This document shows positions 16,005 through 24,934 of a DNA stretch of 64,000 bases, piece by piece (the stretch's first letter is position 1; every line of letters begins with the position of its first letter). The notes beneath the pieces are model-generated. The model was not told the DNA's origin. It worked only from the letters and a program-made list of their open reading frames with translations, and did no database searches. The translations under genes and the position numbers were made by a program. Origin of the DNA: SIG77 sp045589595 (GTDB lineage: Bacteria; Verrucomicrobiota; Lentisphaeria; Victivallales; UBA1829); assembly GCA_045589595.1 (NCBI GenBank), contig JAZNPK010000011.1, positions 1 through 64,000 on the forward strand, given 5' to 3'.

Positions 16005-17276
16005 ATGCCGCTTTATCAATACACAGCAATGGATGCTGCGGGCAAAGAGACCAAAGGCGTAAAGGACGCACCGAACGAAAACGCCGTTTCCAAATTTCTG
16101 AAAGAACAGGGGATGTTCCCCACAAGTATCAAAGTTGCCACAGCCACGGCTTCCAAGGCAGTGGGCGGCGGTACGGAAAAGAAAAAATCCATTCTGAACC
16201 TTGAGATCAATATCGGTCCTCTGAAGATCGGTCCCAAAGACCTGACGGTGCTGACGCGTCAGCTTTCCATTCTGCTGGAAGCCGGTCTGCCGCTGGTCCG
16301 TTCTCTCCGTACGCTGGAACGTCAGGCGAAAAACCCGGCGGTCCGGAAGATTTTGGGAAAAGTTGCCGCATCGGTGGAAGGCGGTTCCGGTTTTTCCGAA
16401 GCGCTTTCCCAGTTCCCTGCGTCCTTCGACAATCTCTATGTGAACATGGTGCGCGCCGGTGAAGCTTCCGGTAAACTGGACCTGATCCTCAGCCGTCTGG
16501 CGATGTTCCGTGAAAAAGCCGCCAAGATCGCCGGCAAAGTAAAATCCGCCATGACGTACCCGATCATCGTTCTGACCATTGCCATCGGTATGACCATCGG
16601 TCTTATGGTGGGTATCGTGCCGAAATTCCAGCAGATGTTCAACGACATGCTCGGCGGCGCGGAACTGCCGGCTCTGACCCAGTTGGTCATCGACATCTCC
16701 CAGTTCATGCAGGATCAGATCGTGCTGATCCTCATCGTCCTTGCAGGGTTTATCGTCGGGATCAAACTGATGGTCAAGACGAAAGCCGGACGACTTCTGG
16801 TGGACTCTGCAAAATTCAGAATGCCTCTTTTCGGCGACTTGATTTCCAAGAATGCCATTTCCCGTTTCGCCCGTACGCTCGGTACCCTTACCGGTTCTGC
16901 CGTGCCGGCTCTCGATGCCTTGAAAATCGTGCGCGATACTTCCGGTAACGCGTTGGTTTCCAAAGCAGTTCAGCAGGTGCATGACGCGGTGAAGGAAGGG
17001 GAAACCATGTCTGCCACACTTGCCAGTACCAAGATCTTCCCCGTGATGGTGGTCAGTATGATCGAGGTCGGTGAAGAAACGGCAAAGACACCTGAAATGC
17101 TGGAAAAGATCGCCGATACCTACGATGAAGAAGTGGACAACGCCGTGGCGGCATTGACCTCCATGATCGAACCGCTGCTCATGGTATTTCTGGCTGTGGT
17201 GGTCGGCGGTATCGTTATCGCCCTCTTCATGCCGCTGATCAAGATCATCGAAACCCTCGGCGGCGGAGCTGCATAA
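16005..17276 (+). CDS. pilC: PilC/GspF-type inner-membrane platform protein
   Basis: The 423-residue protein has two T2SSF domains, each with a cytoplasmic helical bundle and membrane helices. The first domain contains LTRQLSILLEAGLPLVRSL and MVRAGEASGKLD, and a TM pair includes MTYPIIVLTIAIGMTIGLMVGIV. The second contains FARTLGTLTGSAVPALDAL and MIEVGEETAKTPEML, then the final TM MVFLAVVVGGIVIALFMPL. It anchors the PilB/PilT motors to the pilus base. GAAGGAG lies 7 bases before the ATG. No pilM, N, O or Q genes adjoin it. Confidence 0.93.
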   Translation: MPLYQYTAMDAAGKETKGVKDAPNENAVSKFLKEQGMFPTSIKVATATASKAVGGGTEKKKSILNLEINIGPLKIGPKDLTVLTRQLSILLEAGLPLVRSLRTLERQAKNPAVRKILGKVAASVEGGSGFSEALSQFPASFDNLYVNMVRAGEASGKLDLILSRLAMFREKAAKIAGKVKSAMTYPIIVLTIAIGMTIGLMVGIVPKFQQMFNDMLGGAELPALTQLVIDISQFMQDQIVLILIVLAGFIVGIKLMVKTKAGRLLVDSAKFRMPLFGDLISKNAISRFARTLGTLTGSAVPALDALKIVRDTSGNALVSKAVQQVHDAVKEGETMSATLASTKIFPVMVVSMIEVGEETAKTPEMLEKIADTYDEEVDNAVAALTSMIEPLLMVFLAVVVGGIVIALFMPLIKIIETLGGGAA

Positions 17277-17279
17277 ACC

Positions 17280-18365
17280 GTGCAGACTTTCGCAGTCATT
17301 ATGGCGGGCGGGCGCGGTGAGCGCTTCTGGCCGATGAGTCGCGCCGCCCGGCCGAAACAGCTTCTGCCCCTGCTGGGGGAATTGACGCTGATCGAACAGA
17401 CGGTCGCCCGGCTGACTCCGGTTTTTCCGCCGGAACGGATCGTGATCGTGACCAATCGGGACTATGTGGCGCCCATGCGTCAGTTGTTGACAACGGTCCC
17501 GGCGGCGAATATTCTTGGAGAACCTGCCGGACGCAATACTGCTCCCTGCGTGGCGATGGCTGCGGCGTATGTCCGCAGTATTGCCGCGGATGAACCGGTG
17601 ATCGCCCTGTTTCCGGCGGATCAGGCGGTGCGCGATACGGCGTCATTTTCAGCCGTCATTTCAGATTGTACGGTCTTTGCAGCCTCATCCGGACACATCG
17701 TCACGATCGGTATCAAGCCGTCATTTCCCAGTACGGGCTATGGTTACATCGAACTGGGTGACCCCTTTGATCAGGAAGGTTTTCACAAGGTCCGTGCTTT
17801 CCATGAAAAACCCGATCCCGAAACGGCGGAACGGTATGTGGCATCCGGAAAATTCCGCTGGAACGGCGGCATGTTCTTTATGTCACACAAGACATTGACG
17901 GATGCGTTGACGGAACATGCACCGGATCTTATGGCGTTCCACGATACGCTCCTGAATGCCTTCCGGCAGAACGACTGGCAGACGGTGGAACAGGCATATT
18001 CCGAAGTGCGGAAGATCTCCATCGATTACGCCGTTATGGAAAAAGCACCCAATATTGCCGTGGCGGAAGCGCGGTTCGACTGGGATGATGTGGGCAGCTG
18101 GACCAGTATGCGGAATCAGTTTGACGCCGATCATGACGGAAACATCGTCCGGGGTCTTCACGCCGGTGTACGCACAAATCATTCCGTCATTTTCAATCTT
18201 GACGGAGAAAATGACGGACACATCGTAGCCACGCTCGGATTGGAAAATATGGTGGTCGTACGCACAAAAGACGCCACACTTGTCTGTCCTGCGGATGAAA
18301 CACAGAAGATCGGGGAACTCCTGAAATATCTTCGCGAACATGATGATTTGCAAAAGTTTATATAA
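17280..18365 (+). CDS. manC: mannose-1-phosphate guanylyltransferase
   Basis: It makes GDP-mannose from mannose-1-phosphate and GTP for glycan synthesis. The 361-residue protein has the nucleotidyltransferase signature MAGGRGERFWPMSRAARPKQLL, then GEPAGRNTAPCVAMAAAY, FPADQAV, and FHEKPDPETAERYVASG. GMFF and FDWDDVGSW lie in the C-terminal half. The length matches the short, monofunctional enzymes without the isomerase domain. The GTG at 17280 is used; it lies 3 bases after pilC. The product may feed pilin glycosylation or surface polysaccharide, which is inference from position. Confidence 0.9.
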   Translation: MQTFAVIMAGGRGERFWPMSRAARPKQLLPLLGELTLIEQTVARLTPVFPPERIVIVTNRDYVAPMRQLLTTVPAANILGEPAGRNTAPCVAMAAAYVRSIAADEPVIALFPADQAVRDTASFSAVISDCTVFAASSGHIVTIGIKPSFPSTGYGYIELGDPFDQEGFHKVRAFHEKPDPETAERYVASGKFRWNGGMFFMSHKTLTDALTEHAPDLMAFHDTLLNAFRQNDWQTVEQAYSEVRKISIDYAVMEKAPNIAVAEARFDWDDVGSWTSMRNQFDADHDGNIVRGLHAGVRTNHSVIFNLDGENDGHIVATLGLENMVVVRTKDATLVCPADETQKIGELLKYLREHDDLQKFI

Positions 18366-18387
18366 ATGACGGAAAAATGACGGAAAA

Positions 18388-19086
18388 ATGAAACTCTGTA
18401 TCCTGAACATCGGAAACACTCATGTTCTCATAGACATTGACGGTGAGGAGACGAAAGTCCGCACCACGGAGTTCAAGCCGGAGATGATCCCCGACTGCCC
18501 CTGTGCCGCCTCCAGTGTTGTTCCCCATGTGACGGAACAGATCCGCAAATACCGCTCCGACATTTTCTGGATCACAAAAGATACGCCCGGCATACCCGAT
18601 CTCTCCCTTGTGGAAGCGGCAAAACTGGGCGCCGACCGGATCGCCAATGCGTCAAAACTGCTTCACGACGGGATCCTGCCGGCGATGACCATTGATTGCG
18701 GAACCGCTGTCAACTGCGAAATCGTCAGTCCGGACGGCGTTTACAGGGGCGGTGCCATTTTTCCCGGCAGACTTCTTCTGCGGAAATCTCTGAATCTGTT
18801 TACGGCGCAGCTGCCCATTTTCCCTCTGTATCCGGATCTGCCGGAATTTCCGGGCAACTCCTCTGAATCCGATCTGCGCTGGGGGACCGACGGGATGCTC
18901 CTTGCCGGGATCCGGGAAGTGATCCGCCGGACACAGGCGATGTTCCCCGGTCAGACGCTGCGGATCGTTGCCTGCGGCGGAGATTGTGATTTTCTGATGG
19001 AAAACATTCCCGGTCTGGAGCGGGGCGGACCCGGTTTCACCAAAGCCGGTATCCGGTCCCTCTATGAAAAGGCAATGAAAAAATGA
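18388..19086 (+). CDS. coaX: type III pantothenate kinase-like protein (CoaX family)
   Basis: CoaX phosphorylates pantothenate, the first step to coenzyme A. The 232-residue protein keeps the ASKHA layout: a phosphate-1 loop ILNIGNTH, GADRIANA, phosphate-2 IDCGTAVNCEIV, and GGAIFPG. Two positions deviate: the loop-1 Asp (normally D-x-GNT) is Asn here, and the Asp that usually follows GTA--- is Glu. Activity may be altered or lost, so this is family-level. The start lies in a short tandem repeat of ATGACGGAAAA (18366-18388), and the next gene overlaps by 4 bp. Confidence 0.75.
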   Translation: MKLCILNIGNTHVLIDIDGEETKVRTTEFKPEMIPDCPCAASSVVPHVTEQIRKYRSDIFWITKDTPGIPDLSLVEAAKLGADRIANASKLLHDGILPAMTIDCGTAVNCEIVSPDGVYRGGAIFPGRLLLRKSLNLFTAQLPIFPLYPDLPEFPGNSSESDLRWGTDGMLLAGIREVIRRTQAMFPGQTLRIVACGGDCDFLMENIPGLERGGPGFTKAGIRSLYEKAMKK

Positions 19087-19736
19087 CCCGTGTGAAGATT
19101 TGCGGTGTCCGTACTGTGAAGGACCTTTCCGCTGCAGCGGGGGCAGGGGCTGATGCTGTGGGATTTCTGGTGGGACAACGCCATGTGTCGGAACATTTTA
19201 TCTCTGCGGAAGAAGCTGCGGTTCTGGCGGAAAAGATCCCGCCCTTCGTGACCGGTGTACTTGTGACCCATCTGACGGGACCGGAAGAAGTGGCGGATCT
19301 GCTCCGGCGGACCGGATTGCGGACGGTCCAGCTTCACGGCGGCAGCACAGCGGAAGAGATCCGGGAATTGCGCCGGATCATGGCGGAAAAGATCCGGATC
19401 ATTGCGGCGGTCCATCTGCAAACATGCGCGGATGTGGCGGCGGTCCTTGACCGGCTGCCGGATGCGGATGCCATTCTGCTGGACAGTATGGATGCGGCGG
19501 CGGGAAAAGTCGGCGGAACGGGGCAGGTTTGCGATTGGGGACTGGCTGCGGATTTTACGATATGTTGTCCGTTGCCGGTGATCCTGGCTGGCGGTTTGCG
19601 GACCGATAACGCGGCGGAGGCTGTCCGTTCGGTCCGACCGTACGGCGTGGATGCGAATACGGGCTTGAAAAATGAGTCCGGCGCGATCGATCCGGAGCTG
19701 GCGGAAATGTTCTGCCGGAATGTGAAGATGATATAA
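19083..19736 (+). CDS. trpF: phosphoribosylanthranilate isomerase
   Basis: It catalyses the Amadori rearrangement of PRA to CdRP in tryptophan synthesis. The 217-residue TIM barrel begins TRVKICGVRTVKDLSAA (catalytic Cys in KICG). It has VGFLVGQRHVS, VQLHG (strand 4), the catalytic Asp region AILLDS, GGTGQVCDW, LAGGLRTDNAAEAV and a phosphate-binding GVDANTGLKN (normally GVD-SSG-E). No other trp gene is nearby, so the pathway is scattered. Its ATG overlaps the coaX-like stop. Confidence 0.9.
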   Translation: MTRVKICGVRTVKDLSAAAGAGADAVGFLVGQRHVSEHFISAEEAAVLAEKIPPFVTGVLVTHLTGPEEVADLLRRTGLRTVQLHGGSTAEEIRELRRIMAEKIRIIAAVHLQTCADVAAVLDRLPDADAILLDSMDAAAGKVGGTGQVCDWGLAADFTICCPLPVILAGGLRTDNAAEAVRSVRPYGVDANTGLKNESGAIDPELAEMFCRNVKMI

Positions 19737-19783
19737 AAACCAAACATTTGATCTATAAACAACAAATCAGGTAGAGAGGTGGC

Positions 19784-21763
19784 ATGATGTCGATTCCGAA
19801 TGTCTGGACTGAACCTTTTGGTTCGCAACTGCAGAAACATTGTATGCATGAAGCGGCGACCCGTTTCCGGATGTTTGCATTGAATCCGGAAACGTGGCAG
19901 GAGGATCGGGAAGAGATCTGGAACCGGATCGCGGAAGCCATGGGGCTGCATTACGATCCGGAATTGCCGTTGGAATACAAGGAGTACGGTAAACCCATCA
20001 AGATGGATGGTTACACGATCAAACGTGTCAGTTATCTCGGTGCGCCCGGCAGATATGTGAGCGGCAACCTGTACATTCCGGACGGCAAGGGACCGTTCCC
20101 GGCGGTGATCAGTGTACACGGTCACTGGGTGCAGGGGCGTCTTGCGGAACGGGTCCAGACCCGCGGTCATGCATTGGCGAAACTGGGATTTGTGGTGCTG
20201 GCAGTGGATGCTTTCGGCTCCGGTGAACGCAGTCAGGTTTACGGAAAATATTGTTATCACGGCGGATTGCGTGCCGTTTCTCTGATGAATGTGGGTTATC
20301 CGCTGATGGGTATTCTGGTGACCGACAACATGCGCGGTGTGGATCTGCTTCAGAGTCTGAAATATGTGGATGGCGACCGTATCGGCGCGACGGGAGCCAG
20401 CGGCGGCGGCAATCAGACCATGTGGCTTGCTGCCATGGATGAGCGTATCAAAGCTGCCGTGCCTGTGGTGAGTGTCGGCACATTTGAATCTTATATGCGC
20501 ACTGAAAACTGTGTGTGTGAACTGCTGCCCGGCGGTCTGGAGATCTGCGAAGAATCCGGCGTTCTGGCTCTGGTGGCACCCCGGGCGATCAAAATGCTCA
20601 ATGCCCAGCTGGATCCCTATGAATCCTTCCAGCCGAAGGAAATGATCCGGTCCGTTGCAGAAGCGAAAAAGATTTTTGATATGTACGGCGTTCCGGGAAA
20701 TATTTCCAGTCAGATCTTCAATACGCCCCACGGATTTTCTCCGGCTGCGCGTGAAGCCATGCTCGGCTTTATGCTGCGTCATCTGAAGGGGGAAGGCTGC
20801 GGCGACCCCGTTCCGGAACCGGAATATGAATGTCTGCCGGAAGAAGATCTGATGCTGTTCAAAGGCGGGACCCGTCCGGAAGGATTCGGCACTCTGCCCG
20901 ACTTCACCAATGAACGGGCGGCGGAATATGCAGCTGCATTGATGGAGGAAAAGACCATTTCCCGCAGTGCCAAAGTGTTCGATCTTATGCAGCGTCTCCG
21001 CAATACCGGCAGGATCGGTATGGAATGCGGCGGGACCGGTACGGAAAACGGCTGGGAAAAACTGATGATCCAGGATCTTGAAAATGATCTGATCATTCCG
21101 GTACTGTTCCGGGCTCCGGCACCTGCCAAAGGCAAAAAGAAAGCCTCGAAACAGCTGCTTGTTCTTGCCACCGGCGATATTGCGGGCAAAACCAAACTGG
21201 AAAAAACAGATATCCTCACGGAAGCGTTGGAGCGGGGCGATGCTGTGGCGCTGTTCGACCTTTCCGACACGGGTGAAGTTGCTTATCCGCTGTACTTCGG
21301 TCTGCCCCAGCATCATCTGCAGGTCCGTGCAACATCGTGGCTCGGCGGTACGCTTATGGGACATTGGACAGGTGAATATCAGATCGTGGCAGATGCGCTT
21401 CTTGACCGGCTCGACGGAGAATATCAGGTCACGTACGGCGGTGTGGGCGATGCAGGTATGGCGGCGACATTTGCCGCAGTGCTGGATGAACGGGCGAACA
21501 GTTCCGCCATTACGGAAAATGCCTGCTGTACATTCAATCTGTACGAAAAAGGCGGCGTGGAAGGCGAAAGCAATATCCTGACTCTTGCCATGCTGGTCCC
21601 GGGTATTCTGGAATGGGGCGACCTGACGCTTGCAGCGGCAATGGTCCGCGGCGATTTCACCATGATCGCTCCCAGAAATCCCGATGGTTCCGAACTCACG
21701 GAAGACGAAGCGGAATTCTTTGCCGAATGTGTGGCGACTCTGCGGGATAAACTGGTCGATTGA
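19784..21763 (+). CDS. two-domain alpha/beta hydrolase, acetyl-xylan-esterase-like
   Basis: The 659-residue protein has an N-terminal alpha/beta-hydrolase domain (~1-330). The oxyanion region is ISVHGHWVQGR, the nucleophile elbow is GASGGGNQ with the Ser in the middle, and a late catalytic His lies in NTPHGFSPA. The closest families are acetyl-xylan esterases and dienelactone-type hydrolases. A C-terminal region (~430-659) again looks like a hydrolase fold, but I see no GxSxG; VTYGGVGDAGMAATFAAVL is the nearest element and lacks a serine nucleophile. No signal peptide is visible, so it would act in the cytoplasm. GAGAGG precedes the first ATG. Substrate unknown. Confidence 0.7.
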   Translation: MMSIPNVWTEPFGSQLQKHCMHEAATRFRMFALNPETWQEDREEIWNRIAEAMGLHYDPELPLEYKEYGKPIKMDGYTIKRVSYLGAPGRYVSGNLYIPDGKGPFPAVISVHGHWVQGRLAERVQTRGHALAKLGFVVLAVDAFGSGERSQVYGKYCYHGGLRAVSLMNVGYPLMGILVTDNMRGVDLLQSLKYVDGDRIGATGASGGGNQTMWLAAMDERIKAAVPVVSVGTFESYMRTENCVCELLPGGLEICEESGVLALVAPRAIKMLNAQLDPYESFQPKEMIRSVAEAKKIFDMYGVPGNISSQIFNTPHGFSPAAREAMLGFMLRHLKGEGCGDPVPEPEYECLPEEDLMLFKGGTRPEGFGTLPDFTNERAAEYAAALMEEKTISRSAKVFDLMQRLRNTGRIGMECGGTGTENGWEKLMIQDLENDLIIPVLFRAPAPAKGKKKASKQLLVLATGDIAGKTKLEKTDILTEALERGDAVALFDLSDTGEVAYPLYFGLPQHHLQVRATSWLGGTLMGHWTGEYQIVADALLDRLDGEYQVTYGGVGDAGMAATFAAVLDERANSSAITENACCTFNLYEKGGVEGESNILTLAMLVPGILEWGDLTLAAAMVRGDFTMIAPRNPDGSELTEDEAEFFAECVATLRDKLVD

Positions 21764-21792
21764 AAATAACGGGTGTTCCGGGAGAGAACTTT

Positions 21793-22632
21793 ATGCTTCA
21801 TATCGGTTGTCATCTTTCAGCGTCCGGCGGATACCGCCGCATGGCGGAAGAGGCGTTGTCCATCGGCGCGGATACCTTCCAGTTTTTTACACGGAATCCC
21901 CGCGGCGGCGCCTCGAAGCCGCTTGATCCTGACGACATGGCGGCGTGTGCTGCCATCTGCCGGGAACATCATTTTGCGCCGCTGGTGGCACATGCTCCCT
22001 ACACATTGAATCCCTGCGGTTCGGAACAGCGGGTCCGGGCTTTTGCCCGTCAGGTCTTTGCGGACGATCTTGCCATTCTGGAACATCTGCCCGGTAATTA
22101 TTACAATTTTCATCCGGGCAGTCATGTGGGGCAGGGGATCGAAGCCGGGATCGCGCTGGTGACGGAGCTTCTGAACGAAGTGCTGAAACCGGGCTGGAAG
22201 ACAACTGTTCTGCTGGAAGCCATGGCGGGAAAAGGCAGCGAAGTCGGTTCCCGTTTTGAGGAATTGAAAGCGATCATTGACGGAACGGAACGGGGAGATG
22301 AATTGGGCGTCTGTCTGGATACATGCCATATTTTCTGTGCCGGATATGATGTTGTCGGCGATCTGGATGGTGTGCTGAAGGAATTTGACCGCATCATCGG
22401 ACTCGACCGGCTGAAAGCGATCCACCTGAACGACAGTATGCAGCCATTCGGCAGTCACAAGGACCGTCACGAAAAGATCGGACAGGGCACATTGGGTCTG
22501 GATGCGATCCGCCGGATCATATCCCATCCGTCTCTGCGGGATCTTCCGTTTATCCTTGAAACACCTCATGAAGATGTTTCGGGGTACGCAATGGAGATCA
22601 GGACCTTGAAAATGACGGAAATGGATGTATAG
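21793..22632 (+). CDS. nfo: endonuclease IV (AP endonuclease)
   Basis: It cleaves 5' of abasic sites in base-excision repair. The 279-residue TIM barrel has the trinuclear zinc ligands spread as in Nfo: HIGCHLSASGG, VAHAPYTLN, NFHPGSHVG, ILLE-type VLLEAMAGKGSEVG, CLDTCHIFCAGYD, HLNDS, GSHKDRHEKIGQGTLG and ILETPH. The start at 21793 is chosen because GGGAGAG lies 5-7 bases upstream and the family begins at this Met. A longer frame would overlap the preceding gene. A partner in damage repair, xseA, is at 33 kb. Confidence 0.93.
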   Translation: MLHIGCHLSASGGYRRMAEEALSIGADTFQFFTRNPRGGASKPLDPDDMAACAAICREHHFAPLVAHAPYTLNPCGSEQRVRAFARQVFADDLAILEHLPGNYYNFHPGSHVGQGIEAGIALVTELLNEVLKPGWKTTVLLEAMAGKGSEVGSRFEELKAIIDGTERGDELGVCLDTCHIFCAGYDVVGDLDGVLKEFDRIIGLDRLKAIHLNDSMQPFGSHKDRHEKIGQGTLGLDAIRRIISHPSLRDLPFILETPHEDVSGYAMEIRTLKMTEMDV

Positions 22633-22677
22633 TAAGGACTGTGCGAAACAGAACCGTTATCACATCAAGGAGAAAAA

Positions 22678-23601
22678 ATGAAACTTGCATGGATCTTTTC
22701 AGGACAGGGTGCCCAGAGTGTCGGAATGGGCAGAGACCTTTATGAAAACAGTGCCGCTGCGAAAGCTGTATTTGATGAAGCAGACGCTGTTCTCGGCTAT
22801 TCCATCTCTGACATCTGCTTCAACGGACCCGATGAAAAACTGACCAGCAGTATTTATTGCCAGAGCGCGATCTATACCATGTCCATGGCGTGCCTTGCCG
22901 CATTCAGAGAATGTTATCCGGATGCACCCGCACCCGTGGCGGCGGCAGGTTTGAGCCTCGGCGAATACGCCGCACTGGCGGCTGCCGGGTATTTTTCTTT
23001 TGCCGACGGTCTGAAACTGGTGACGAAACGCGGCGCATTGATGGATGAAGCATGCAAACTCACCAACGGTTCCATGGCAAGTGTGATCGGCGGCGATCCC
23101 GAAATGATCGATGCCGTGTGCAAAGAATATGATATCGATGTGGCAAACTACAACTGCCCCGGTCAGACGGTCATCAGCGGACCGGCGGACCGTGTGGAAA
23201 AAGCGGCAGCCGACATCAAGGCAAAGGGTGCAAAACGCGCCATCGTTCTGAATGTGGCGGGCGGATTCCACAGCCGTCTTATGGCAACTGCCGGAGAAGC
23301 ACTCAAGCCCGTTCTGGCGGAAGTGCCCGTTTCCCCGCTGCAGATCCCTGTGGCGCAGAATGTTCCCGGAGCCATTGTGGCGGATGAAAGCGTCATCAAA
23401 GACAATCTTGCCGCCCAGGTCGCGGGCAGTGTCCGCTGGGAATCCTGCGTGCGCGACATCATTGCGAAGGCGGGTGCGGATGCCTTTATTGAATTCGGAC
23501 CGGGCAATGTGCTGACCGGACTGGTTCGCCGGACGGTGTCCGATATGAAAGTGTTCAATGTTTCCGGGATTTCCGGACTTGATACGTTTGCGGCGGAATG
23601 A
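22678..23601 (+). CDS. fabD: malonyl-CoA:ACP transacylase
   Basis: It loads malonyl groups onto acyl carrier protein for fatty-acid elongation. The 307-residue protein starts WIFSGQGAQSVGMGRDL, has the nucleophile elbow GLSLGEYAAL (Ser ~93; Leu replaces the usual His), the arginine region, GGFHSRLM with the catalytic His, and a C-terminal EFGPGNVLTGL. It heads the fabD-fabG-acpP-fabF cluster and is preceded by AAGGAG. Confidence 0.95.
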   Translation: MKLAWIFSGQGAQSVGMGRDLYENSAAAKAVFDEADAVLGYSISDICFNGPDEKLTSSIYCQSAIYTMSMACLAAFRECYPDAPAPVAAAGLSLGEYAALAAAGYFSFADGLKLVTKRGALMDEACKLTNGSMASVIGGDPEMIDAVCKEYDIDVANYNCPGQTVISGPADRVEKAAADIKAKGAKRAIVLNVAGGFHSRLMATAGEALKPVLAEVPVSPLQIPVAQNVPGAIVADESVIKDNLAAQVAGSVRWESCVRDIIAKAGADAFIEFGPGNVLTGLVRRTVSDMKVFNVSGISGLDTFAAE

Positions 23602-23649
23602 GAATTCCGGAAAAAACCTTAACCCAACAGAAGGAAAGGCAAAACAACA

Positions 23650-24399
23650 ATGTGCAGTAAATCCCTGGAAGGCAGAGTGGCACTTGTCACAGGCGGTGCC
23701 CGCGGTATCGGTAAGGCGATCTGCGCCCGTCTGGCAAAAGAAGGCGCTGCGGTCGTGATGGTCGATATCATGCCCGACGTGGCGGAAGCGACAGCGGCGG
23801 AATTCCGCGCTCAAGGTTATGACGCCATGGCATTCGGAGCCAACGTCGCCAAAATGGAAGATGCGGAAGCGACCGTGAAAGCAACCGTTGACAAGTACGG
23901 TAAACTGGATATTCTGGTGAACTGTGCAGGTATCACACGCGATACCCTGCTGATGCGTATGACGGAAGAAGATTTCGATGCCGTTATCGCTGTGAATCTG
24001 AAAGGAACGTTCAACTTTATCAAGGCGGCGATCCGTCCCATGATGAAGAACCGTTACGGAAAGATCGTGAACATCTCCTCCATCGTCGGTCGTGCCGGCA
24101 ATGCGGGTCAGGTGAACTATTCCGCATCCAAAGCGGGCGTCATCGGTATTACCAAATCCGTGGCGAAAGAACTGGGCAGCCGCAATATCATGGCGAACGC
24201 CGTGGCTCCCGGATTCATCCAGACGCCCATGACGGATAAACTTTCCCCGGAAGCGCGCGAAGCATTCCTGAACGCCATTTCCCTCAAGCGTCTCGGACAG
24301 CCGGAAGATGTGGCAAATGTGGTTTACTTCCTCTCTTCTCCGGATTCAGACTATGTTTCCGGTCAGGTCATCAACGTCTGCGGCGGTGCCCTTACCTGA
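23650..24399 (+). CDS. fabG: 3-oxoacyl-ACP reductase
   Basis: This is an NADPH-dependent reductase of the fatty-acid cycle and a short-chain dehydrogenase of 249 residues. It has the cofactor motif TGGARGIGKA, NCAGITRD (NNAG-type), the catalytic triad Ser in NISSIVG and YxxxK in YSASKAG, and the C-terminal SSPDSDYVSGQVINVCGG typical of FabG. It follows fabD by 48 bases. Length and motifs are standard. Confidence 0.95.
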   Translation: MCSKSLEGRVALVTGGARGIGKAICARLAKEGAAVVMVDIMPDVAEATAAEFRAQGYDAMAFGANVAKMEDAEATVKATVDKYGKLDILVNCAGITRDTLLMRMTEEDFDAVIAVNLKGTFNFIKAAIRPMMKNRYGKIVNISSIVGRAGNAGQVNYSASKAGVIGITKSVAKELGSRNIMANAVAPGFIQTPMTDKLSPEAREAFLNAISLKRLGQPEDVANVVYFLSSPDSDYVSGQVINVCGGALT

Positions 24400-24460
24400 T
24401 AAAAAAACAGCTTTTTTCTGCATGTTTATGAAAAAAAATGCATAGATGGCAGAAAAAAAC

Positions 24461-24490
24461 TTGAAAAAATAAAAAGAAATGGCATATTAT
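24461..24490 (+). promoter_or_regulatory. sigma-70-type promoter of acpP
   Basis: TTGAAA (24461-24466), an 18-base spacer and TATTAT (24485-24490) lie 73 bases before the acpP ATG, in a clearly AT-rich stretch. acpP is usually expressed far more than its neighbours, and a dedicated promoter fits that. Confidence 0.6.
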
Positions 24491-24563
24491 AGAAGTGTAC
24501 CATTTCTTTTGAGAGAAACCAAACAACTCGATTTAGAGAAAAAACAAACGGAAAGGATTTGCA

Positions 24564-24806
24564 ATGTCTACTATTGCAGAGAAAGTCAAACAGCTCGTTG
24601 TCGATCAGCTTTCGGTCTCCCCTGACCAGGTCACAGACGATGCCCGCTTCACCGAAGACCTGAACGCCGACTCCCTGGACCTCGTCGAACTCATTATGGC
24701 CCTGGAAGAAGAATTCGGCGCAGACATTCCCGACGAAGAAGCTGAAAAGCTGAAAACCGTTGGCGAAGCGATCGCGTATATCGAGAACAACAAGAAGGGC
24801 GAATAA
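24564..24806 (+). CDS. acpP: acyl carrier protein
   Basis: The 80-residue acidic four-helix protein has the phosphopantetheine attachment site DLNADSLDLVELI, with Ser in DSLD. It is the carrier of growing acyl chains. Length and the helix II motif EEEFGADIPDEEAEK are standard. It is flanked by its own promoter and a strong terminator, so it can be transcribed alone. Confidence 0.97.
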   Translation: MSTIAEKVKQLVVDQLSVSPDQVTDDARFTEDLNADSLDLVELIMALEEEFGADIPDEEAEKLKTVGEAIAYIENNKKGE

Positions 24807-24823
24807 CCCGTTGTTCTGCAGGA

Positions 24824-24861
24824 AAAGGGGTCATTCGCGTATGTGAATGACCCTTTTTTTT
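24824..24861 (+). terminator. Rho-independent terminator after acpP
   Basis: GGGTCATTC (24828-24836), an 8-base loop and GAATGACCC (24845-24853) are followed by eight T; an AAAA run on the other side may make it work in both directions. It separates acpP from fabF. Confidence 0.85.
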
Positions 24862-24934
24862 ATCACTTTGGAAATTAAGAAAAAAATCTGCTATTGACAG
24901 CAGAATGTGAAAACTGACAGATGGAGTAAGCCAC

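Noticed and set aside
19334..21364. A 676-codon open frame on the minus strand across trpF and the hydrolase gene
   Set aside because: Rich in Phe/Arg/His/Gln typical of antisense translation of GC-rich genes; both sense genes have clear families.
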